A DNA stretch of 64,000 bases. Origin: Cheiracanthium punctorium. Taxonomy: Eukaryota > Arthropoda > Arachnida > Araneae > Cheiracanthiidae. The stretch's first letter is position 1, and every line of letters begins with the position of its first letter. The stretch is from positions 372,001 to 436,000 of the forward strand of contig JAWZYV010018244.1 of assembly GCA_038373885.1 (NCBI GenBank), in the 5' to 3' direction. Shown here one piece after another: positions 57,389 to 64,000 of the stretch. Under the pieces are notes generated by a model. That model was given only the letters and a program-made list of their open reading frames with translations. It was not told the origin of the DNA and did no database searches. The position numbers were made by a program, and so were the translations under genes.

Positions 57389-58893
57389 CACTCATGTCCA
57401 TAAATTAAGGATAATTCAGAATCACACATAACTTGATCTCTAAAATAAAAATTTCACCTGTGGAATGATTACACACATCTTGAAGAAGAATATGCAAATT
57501 ACAGGAAACCACCTGATGGTGTGGATGGTACGTCACAATGACGAGAGTGTAAGAGAGGGGTATATAAGGAATGGTGGCAAAGAAGTAAAATTGTTCACAA
57601 GCGCTGTGAAAGCCTTTCAGTGCAAAAACCGCATAGTTATGGCACAAAGGAGGCATTTGGATGATGTTTTACGTGGCAGAATTATCGGACGACTGGAATG
57701 TGGACGTACCCAGCTGGAAGTATCCGAGGAGCTTGGAATCGCCCAGAGTGTCATCTACAGGCTTTGGCAACGATTCCAAGATGATGGTAATATGAGTAGA
57801 CGTTACAGCACAGGTCGCCCCCGAGTTACAACGCCGAATGAGGACCGCTATTTGGCAGTTACTGCCAAAAGAAACAGACGGAGTACAGCATCAGACCTGT
57901 CTCGTCAGCTCTCTTCAGCTACCGGTACGACAGTTTCAAGGCAGACCGTGTACAGTCGCTTAGGGCACATTGGTCTATATGCTCGTAGGCCTGTCAGATG
58001 TGTTCCACTTACCGCAACTCACTGTCGCCTGCGATTAACCTGGAGTAGAGCGCATGCATTGTGGACACCGCAACAGTGGTCTTGTGTGATGTTTTCCGAC
58101 GAGTCCAGGTTTAGTTTGGAGTCTGACTCTCGCCGGACATTCATCTGGAGAGCGCCAGGTACCCGTTACCACCAAGAGAACACCATTGAAAGACACCGTT
58201 ACGGTGGTGCAGGATGGCTCGTTTGGGGAGGAATTATTCTTGGTTCCAGAACTGACCTGCATGTTCAGAGTGTAACGATGACAGGCCACATCTATCGGGA
58301 TGTCATTCTGGAACAACATGTACGTTTGTTTCGGGGCGCCATGGGTGCTGAATTTGTGTTTATGGATGACAACGCCCGTCCTCACCGTGCAAACATTGTA
58401 GACGAATGCCTTCAATCGGAGGATATCACCCGTATGCATTGGCCAGCATACTCACCGGACTTGAATCCAATAGAGCATGTGTGGAATATGCTTGGCCGAC
58501 GAATTGTAGCCCGTCAACCCCCTCCCACCTATCTACCGGAACTTCGGAGTGCATTGCTTGATGAGTGGTGTAATATTCCCCAAGATCAGATTGATCATTT
58601 GATACTCAGCATGCCTAGGCGTTGTCAGGCATGTATTGCATCGTCCGGGAGACATACTCCGTATTAACCATCCTACTAACCATGTTATACTGTTTTTTGT
58701 AAATAGGTTCTTTTTTAAAATTTGGTCAAGGGAGTAAAACTTGCAATTTTTATTAATTATGTCAAACATATAGCATCTTTTTTGCTCTTTACTTTTTGTT
58801 TAATAAATAGACTTTAGAAATAAGTCAAATTTGTTTTGCTTCTTTCTCTTTCTTTGCCTGAACTTCATTATCCTTAATTTATGGACATGAGTG
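57389..58893 (+). mobile_element. Complete Tc1-like transposon
   Basis: 1505 bp with perfect 27-bp TIRs (CACTCATGTCCATAAATTAA then GGATAAT) and TA at both borders (57387-57388, 58894-58895). It encodes one uninterrupted transposase. Perfect TIRs and an open frame suggest recent arrival, possibly still active. It lies upstream of CLEC16A, outside its coding region. Confidence 0.97.
57639..58667 (+). CDS. Tc1-like transposase, DD34E, apparently intact
   Basis: 342 residues, the usual length for Tc1 transposases. The ATG at 57639 (MAQRRHLDDVLRGRIIGRLE) is preferred over an upstream in-frame ATG at 57465, because the added 58 residues do not resemble the family. Domains: N-terminal helix-turn-helix (about 5-60; GRTQLEVSEELGIAQSVIYR), a GRPR AT-hook-like linker, a second HTH, then the DDE catalytic domain. 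Catalytic acids: Asp in MFSDESRF, Asp in MDDNARPH, and Glu in SPDLNPIEHVW; 34 residues separate the last two. A GG-rich motif (YGGAGWLVWGGI) is present. The protein cuts and pastes the element at TA sites by binding its TIRs. No frameshift or stop. Confidence 0.95.
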   Translation: MAQRRHLDDVLRGRIIGRLECGRTQLEVSEELGIAQSVIYRLWQRFQDDGNMSRRYSTGRPRVTTPNEDRYLAVTAKRNRRSTASDLSRQLSSATGTTVSRQTVYSRLGHIGLYARRPVRCVPLTATHCRLRLTWSRAHALWTPQQWSCVMFSDESRFSLESDSRRTFIWRAPGTRYHQENTIERHRYGGAGWLVWGGIILGSRTDLHVQSVTMTGHIYRDVILEQHVRLFRGAMGAEFVFMDDNARPHRANIVDECLQSEDITRMHWPAYSPDLNPIEHVWNMLGRRIVARQPPPTYLPELRSALLDEWCNIPQDQIDHLILSMPRRCQACIASSGRHTPY

Positions 58894-58970
58894 TAGATGC
58901 TTCTTTCTAAACTGCCATTGACCGTATTGAAATTATTTTGAGTGCTCCTTTAGAAAAACTTTTAACTATA

Positions 58971-59119
58971 CAGATATTATTTTCGATGGAAAGTTTCATC
59001 TTGTAATCCTTAATATCAATTTTGTTTCATTTCAAATACCAGATATTCTGGTATTTGAAATGAAACAAAATTGATATTAAGGATTACAAGATGAAACTTT
59101 CCATCGAAAATAATATCTG
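58971..59119. repeat. Perfect palindrome, 73-bp arms, 3-nt centre
   Basis: The left arm 58971-59043 starts CAGATATTATTTTCGATGG and the right arm 59047-59119 is its exact reverse complement, joined by TAT. No direct repeat flank was recognised. It starts 78 bp from the end of the intact Tc1 element. It could be a fold-back element, a replication or break-repair product, or an assembly artefact. Confidence 0.95.
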
Positions 59120-59609
59120 ATATCTCTCAAACTAGTTCGGACAGTCGAAGTTCGAGTTCGACTGGAGGCAATTACGACGGGCGCTAGAAAAAACTTTTGA
59201 CAAAAAAATGTCTACACTCAATATATTTAATCTTTTCAACCTTGTTGGAAAGTGTTTAAAGTAGAAATATTAATTTGTTACTAAGTGTTAAGTAAAAATA
59301 TGTTTATTTTCATGGACGTATATTAGGAGTTGTTTCGAAAGTCTGGAACCCACCCCCCCGCGTCCTCGCAAAAACGCTAATTTTGGCAGTATACTCCACC
59401 TTTTGTATATGTGCCTCAAACTATTATGCGGTAAAATTATTTTTAAAAATTCCATACAAGTTTTGAAAATTTTAATTTAAAAATGTATAATATTTTTTTT
59501 TTTTTTGTTAACTCTATATTTTAATGAGTAATAAGAAAATTTACAATAAAGAAGATTGAAATTTGAAACTCAATTGAAATTTTTTACAAAATATGTATTT
59601 ACATATTTT

Positions 59610-59852
59610 GTAAAATGCTATTAGCGATTATGCTGGAAAATAAACACGGGGTAGCTATAGCTTTCATATAGGAGAAGTCCAGCTAAGGGACTGGGGTCCA
59701 TTCTTACTGCAAAATTTGATTTACAATAAATTTTACTGTAAATCAAATTTTGCAGTAAGAATGGACCCCAGTCCCTTAGCTGGACTTCTCCTATATGAAA
59801 GCTATAGCTACGCCCGTGTTTATTTTCCAGCATAATCGCTAATAAAATTTTA
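59610..59852. repeat. Near-perfect 243-bp palindrome
   Basis: Arms of about 115 bp (GTAAAATNNTATTAGCGATTATGCTGG through TCCATTCTTACTGCAAAATT), with a spacer of about 11 nt around 59731. Differences are few (e.g. CACGGGGTAG versus CACGGGCGTAG). Unrelated in sequence to the 58971 palindrome. The right end lies next to the TSD of the MITE at 59861. Confidence 0.92.
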
Positions 59853-59860
59853 CACACTTG

Positions 59861-59905
59861 CAGTGGCGTAGCCAGAATTTTCTTTCGCGGGGTGGGTGGT
59901 GTCCA

Positions 59906-59943
<38 letters not shown>

Positions 59944-60045
59944 TTATCAATAAAAAATATGGATAAGATCCCTTTTTCCCGTGTCTGTCTCACTGATTTC
60001 GGGTGAGGGGGGGGGGCTAACCTGCCCTTCTTGGCTACGCCACTA
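59861..60045. mobile_element. hAT-type MITE (CAGTRGCGTAGCC family), copy B
   Basis: Left CAGTGGCGTAGCCAGAATTT and right TTGGCTACGCCACTA. The flanks CACACTTG and CGCATTTG match at 6 of 8. 185 bp including a TA/TG microsatellite (59909-59942). The same TIR family is found at 2080-2243. Confidence 0.7.
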
Positions 60046-60463
60046 CGCATTTGTCTCATCGGTAAACCAACTTTCTGATCCTTGTTTTTTAGAACGTTGT
60101 ATTCTGCGATTGAGACAGAGTTGAACCTGAACGTTACTTTGATACTTCGAAGGTCCTCTTAGGTCCCTGGTGGTCACCAGCATCGAATGATGTTCATCTC
60201 TTCTCTGAACTGAAAAACTGTCTCCGAGTCAAAAGCTTCCAGATTTATGGGTCATTTTCAAAATTCTGTGCCATTTGCTATATGTGTCTAATATATATAT
60301 ATATATATACACTGCTCAAAACAATTAAAGGATATTGCGGTTTTAGGTGGATCTTGTGGCTGGGAAACTTTTTAGCTGATTGATACATGGTCGACAGACG
60401 TAGTAGCTTATATGAGAAAAAAAGAATAAGAAAAGGTGTTTTCTTCAAAGGAAATCATTTTCA

Positions 60464-61665
60464 GTAGGGGGTATGGTTTTCACTGACGGCCAGCAACGTT
60501 GAACACCTTTGAGGCATGGAGTCAATAAAGCTATTAATCACGAGTAGGGGTATTCTGTCCCACTCTTCCAGAAGAGCTCTTTCCAGTTCTTGGAGAGTTG
60601 TGGGGGTGGTTGGCGGCCACCAACTCGTCTTCCTAGAGCGTCCCAAACGTGCTCTATTGGATTCATGTCTGGACAACACGCTGGCCATTCCATTCGTACG
60701 ATTCCGTCCTCGAAAAGGAAACCCTCCACCAGGTTAGCACGATGGGGCCTTCAGTATAGTCCATTAAAATGAAGTCATCTCCGATTGCTGCAGCGTAAGG
60801 GACTACAATAGAGTATTTTCACGTGTCGTCACTGAAATTTTTTTGTAGGTCAACTCGGATATTTAGGGATACAAAGACACGTTTTCGGCCAATGACCATT
60901 CTCAAATGAACGAATGTTTGACCAAAAAAAGTTGGTTGCTAAGGTGTGACGTAGTGATAATGACGTAGTTGAAACAGTTCTATAGATGTCTGAGGATCTC
61001 ATCCCTATATCGGCGACCAGTCAGAGGTCCATCTCGAATGATGTAGAGGTCTCTGCGCCCGTCAATGGAGATGCCACCATACACCAACACTCTACCACCG
61101 CCAAAGCTGACACTTTCGTGCACGAACGCAGGATTATTCCTACTGCCACGGTCCCTCCAGATGAAAATACGCCTATTATCAGGATGAACTGAAAAACGGG
61201 ACTCGTCAGAAAAAAGAACATTGCTCCATTCATTTCTCCTCCAGTTCACATGCTCTGTTTCCCACTCCCTGCGGTCGCGACGATGCCTTGATGTTAGTCT
61301 AACACATACCATCGGTCGCCGAGCATACAGACTTACACCATGGAGCCGGTTTCGGACAGTCTGAGTTGAAACCGTGGTGCCAGTAGCCGAGCGAAGGTGT
61401 TGTTGGAGTTCATATTCCGGTGTCTCCGAGCCGTTAACACTAAATAACGATCTGCATTAGGCGTTTTTGCCCGTCTACGACCTTGCCCTGGTCTTCGGCC
61501 TGCACTTCCAGTCACCAAAAACCGGTTCCAGATCCTGGAAATCACACTTTGTGGCACTCCAATGGCTTGCGCTACTTCGGCTTGAGTTTGGCCCCCTTCT
61601 AACCTACCGACAACTCTCCAAGCTTCTGAATCGGTTAAATGACTTCGCTGAGACATCGTACTCAT
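60464..61665 (-). pseudogene. Tc1-like transposase pseudogene (broken)
   Basis: Pieces in order on the minus strand: HTH part from MSTMSQRSHLTDSEAWRVVG (61665 to about 61333); catalytic part with VLFSDESRFSVHPDNRR (61312 to 60980); an insertion; then SPDMNPIEHVW-type sequence (CPDMNPIEHVWDALGRR) and QELERALLEEWDRIPLL to the stop near 60461. Breaks are at least three frameshifts, the insertion, and MDY in place of the MDD catalytic motif. It encodes a different Tc1 lineage from the intact neighbour and is not functional. Confidence 0.9.
60796..60975. mobile_element. ~175-bp insertion inside the Tc1-like pseudogene
   Basis: Interrupts the transposase frame between DEILRHL and VPYAAA. It contains CACGTGTCGTCACTGAAA near one side and GTGACGTAGTGATAATGACG near the other, a weak inverse relation. 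No recognised family; boundaries approximate. Confidence 0.5.
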
Positions 61666-62938
61666 CGAAACAAAGCAGTCACTGAATGACGATCATCCTT
61701 GTCTTCATTGTCTTTTATTCAGTTGAAAGTCCAATTTCATTCGCTGCCGCTGATTCGACGTTTTTGACGTCGAACTCAAAATTAGCATACTCCACAGTTT
61801 GAAAATCAGAAAAATTTGCATTTGTGATTCTCTTCTTCCATTTTCGGCAAAAAAAATTTCGCTTATATCTTTATTTTATATAGAACTTACAATATCCTTT
61901 AATTGTTTTGAGCAGTGTATAAATATATATATATACATATATATATTACAATTTTACAAGTTATGAGAAAATTTAAAAGATTTTTCTTTTTATCATTTAT
62001 CATTAGCCAGTACTGAAAGAATAGATTAAAAAACACACTATTTAGTAAATTTTTTTTAAAAAAGATATGAGTAGAGAAGATACTGAAATATAGCTGTCCG
62101 AATCATAGAACGTAAACCGTATTAAAGCAGAATTGAGCCCCCAAAACTAAAATTTCTGCCTTGACATGCTTTAATATTTTGAAATAGAGTTGAAACTACA
62201 TTATGAAAAAGTTTTTATAAGGTTTCAAGAAAAATACTAGATTTTTGATAACTAAATACAGATGTCCGGACATTGATGCCATGCTTGCTTCTAACATTAT
62301 TTTAAATTGCATTTGACTGTAAAGGCAAAAACCTAATTGTGATAAATATTTTTATTCCAAAAAAAGTATTTAAGTAAGAGAGAAATTTCCTGCGTTGGTT
62401 TCGTATATTAAAAATTATTTATCATAGAATATGAATTAGGCTATGTATAAATTTGACTTTTCATATTTCTGTCAAATTGTGCGTTTTTCAAAAACTCAAT
62501 TATTATTCACAAATATAAAATAGGAAATTTATCTCTTACTGGAATACTTTTTTTCGAAGGATGTACCTTAATTAGTTGTACAAAATATGTTTATTTATTT
62601 GTTTATTCAATTTCTTAAGTTAGATCATAATTTTTCAGTCTAAATTAATGTCTCTTTTCATGTTCTTGTGGAATTATTTAGACTTATCAATTTTTGTTTT
62701 TTGAAATGCCATGTCTATAAGTAGCAGACGGGACAAACAAAACCTTATAAAAAAGGGAAAAAAATATTTTTAAATGGGAAAGACTATTTTACATGAACAA
62801 AAGGTCTCTATACTTATGTAATAAATCACTTTGCATAATTTTGCGCTAAACATAAGTGTACAAATTTCAAGTTTAGAATTACATGGTCTTATTACTGGAG
62901 ATGGCCTGAAGTACAGCCTTGGAATCTAATAATATAAC

Positions 62939-63152
62939 TTTTTTTTTTCTTAATGGCCAGCCTTTGCCTTGAAGGCTTTGACCACAACAGGCTGGAATTG
63001 ATGGTTTCTATTATGGGGCACCTAGTAGATGGACCATTGTCGCCCCCTATGAAGGGACGGACATGACAGCCACGCCCAGTCGGAGATCGTACCCCGGGAA
63101 TTGAACCTGAAACCGGAGTACGGTGCTTTACCCACCATACATCTTGGTCGGC
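62939..63152 (-). repeat. tRNA-derived SINE with poly(A) tail
   Basis: The minus strand begins GCCGACCAAGATGTATGGTG. It has an A-box-like TGGTGGGTAAAGCA and a B box GGTTCAATTCCC, a body with CTGTCATGTCCGTCCCTTCA and CCAGCCTGTTGTGGTCAAAG, and ends in AAGAAAAAAAAAG. Different from the SINE at 56195. Structure indicates Pol III origin and L1/LINE-type retroposition. Confidence 0.7.
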
Positions 63153-63215
63153 TGATAAGATAACTACGTTAGTGAATTTTCGTTTTAAGACTTGTTTTAA
63201 CCTCTTAAGAGTTGT

Positions 63216-64000
63216 TTAAGGCTTCGTTTCAACTTGTTTCAGGGCAATAAAAATAGACTCTAGTTCTCCATCGAAATTTGCAAGTATCACTTCCAACGGC
63301 TTTGTAGAAAGCAAAGTGCTCACAAGAAATAAAAAAAAAAAAAAGCGCCAGCACCATAACAACTCTAAAACATTGAACCATCTGTGAAGACGTAAGTCCA
63401 ATCAGTAACAGGAAATCTATTTTCAGTAGTAGAAAGAGCAATAGCCCGGATATGAGAATCGTTCATGTTCTGTTTATCAATCGGTTGGTCCAGATCGAGA
63501 AACACACGGCGATCACAGAAGTCAAGGGAGCAGCTACTAGAAACTCAACCTCGCGGATAATGTCGATTTCCTCTAAGCAAATTTTGTTAAAACCGCATGT
63601 TGTTTCTTAAGGTTTCTCAGGCTTTTGTAATCGTAGTCCCTCCAATAGGAGTTGGGAGGAAGCCTATACAGCTTTTGCAGAAGGATTCTGGAATTTCTGA
63701 ATGTTTCGTGTTGGTCGAAGCTTGTTCAAAAGCCGCATGACTGCAATAGCAGTGGACTTAACTGCTCCAGTGATTAAACGCATAGCTTGATTTTGACTTC
63801 GTTTTAATTTATTAATAGTAGAATCAGAAGCTGAAGGAAGGACCTCATTATAATAGGAAAAGAGGTGACGCTTGATACATATTTTGCAACAAGCGAGGAG
63901 AGTATTTCTACCACAACCCCACTTGCATCCGTTCAGACGTTTCAACAGTGGAACCCTGTGTTCCACCTTTCCGTTATAATTCGGTTCACATGCTCGTTCC
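63216..64000 (-). pseudogene. jockey-like non-LTR retrotransposon, RT C-terminus and RNase H, truncated by window edge
   Basis: The frame from the edge to 63664 reads MEHRVPLLKRLNGCKWGCGR and then KLKRSQNQAMRLITGAVKST, the thumb region after the RT of arthropod jockey-clade elements. Further on, in shifted frames, are TDGS (RNase H first Asp) and FDGELESIFIALKQVET (RNase H ExxA-type helix). Frameshifts and stops make it a relic. The RT core lies beyond base 64000. Confidence 0.75.

Larger units (their letters stand above)
60310..61917 (-). mobile_element. Second Tc1-like transposon, degenerate
   Basis: TIRs CACTGCTCAAAACAATTAAA then GGATATT at both ends, bordered by TA (60308-60309, 61918-61919). 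1608 bp, longer than the intact element because of an internal insertion of about 175 bp. AT microsatellites flank it. Confidence 0.92.

Noticed and set aside
57465..57638. Upstream in-frame extension of the Tc1 transposase (58 codons)
   Set aside because: Tc1 transposases normally start at the MxxRRHL-type helix and are about 340 residues; the extension lies between the TIR and the gene and looks like leader sequence.
1..64000. CRISPR arrays, rRNA genes, operons
   Set aside because: No regularly spaced identical repeats with unique spacers, no rRNA sequence and no polycistronic gene arrangement; the sequence is clearly animal nuclear DNA.

Overview
The window is AT-rich animal genomic DNA with long introns, many short inverted-repeat transposons, homopolymer runs and microsatellites. 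It looks like an arthropod, and I favour a chelicerate (spider-like) genome because of the intron/repeat style and the jockey-type retrotransposon tail at the right edge. That placement is inference, not proof.

One host protein-coding gene dominates. On the minus strand, from the ATG at 54795 to the stop at 4587-4589, I could assemble 23 coding exons into an uninterrupted 1078-residue reading frame. The protein is the CLEC16A / Drosophila Ema / C. elegans GOP-1 orthologue, an endosomal and mitophagy regulator (human CLEC16A is about 1053 residues). All exon phases agree. Every intron is GT-AG except intron 11, which is GC-AG. Its introns (75 bp to 8.8 kb) hold most of the other features.

Left flank (1-4586): a roughly 148-bp tandem repeat, a hAT deletion derivative with an 8-bp target-site duplication (TSD), a hAT-type MITE with an 8-bp TSD, and a TA-flanked MITE just beyond the gene's 3' end. 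Introns: hAT relics (12.4-13.8 kb with a TTAA-flanked piggyBac-like MITE nested inside, and 21.3-23.0 kb with a BED zinc finger), pogo-like MITEs, a possible Helitron, a three-member family of hAT-like elements, a duplicated long-TIR element at 6.2-8.0 kb, fold-back elements, tRNA-derived sequences and a possible Penelope-like relic.

Right flank (54.8-64 kb), upstream of the gene: MITEs, a tRNA-derived SINE, an intact Tc1-like DD34E transposon (57389-58893, perfect 27-bp TIRs), two large palindromes (149 bp with perfect arms, and about 243 bp), a broken second Tc1-like element (60310-61917), a poly(A)-tailed SINE, and a jockey-like non-LTR retrotransposon cut by the window edge.

I see no rRNA, CRISPR, operon or prokaryotic feature and no convincing new multi-gene system. 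The points most worth a second look are the intact Tc1 element, the palindromes, the nested hAT/piggyBac structure, the GC-AG intron, and the placement of several transposons 49-63 bp downstream of 5' splice sites.
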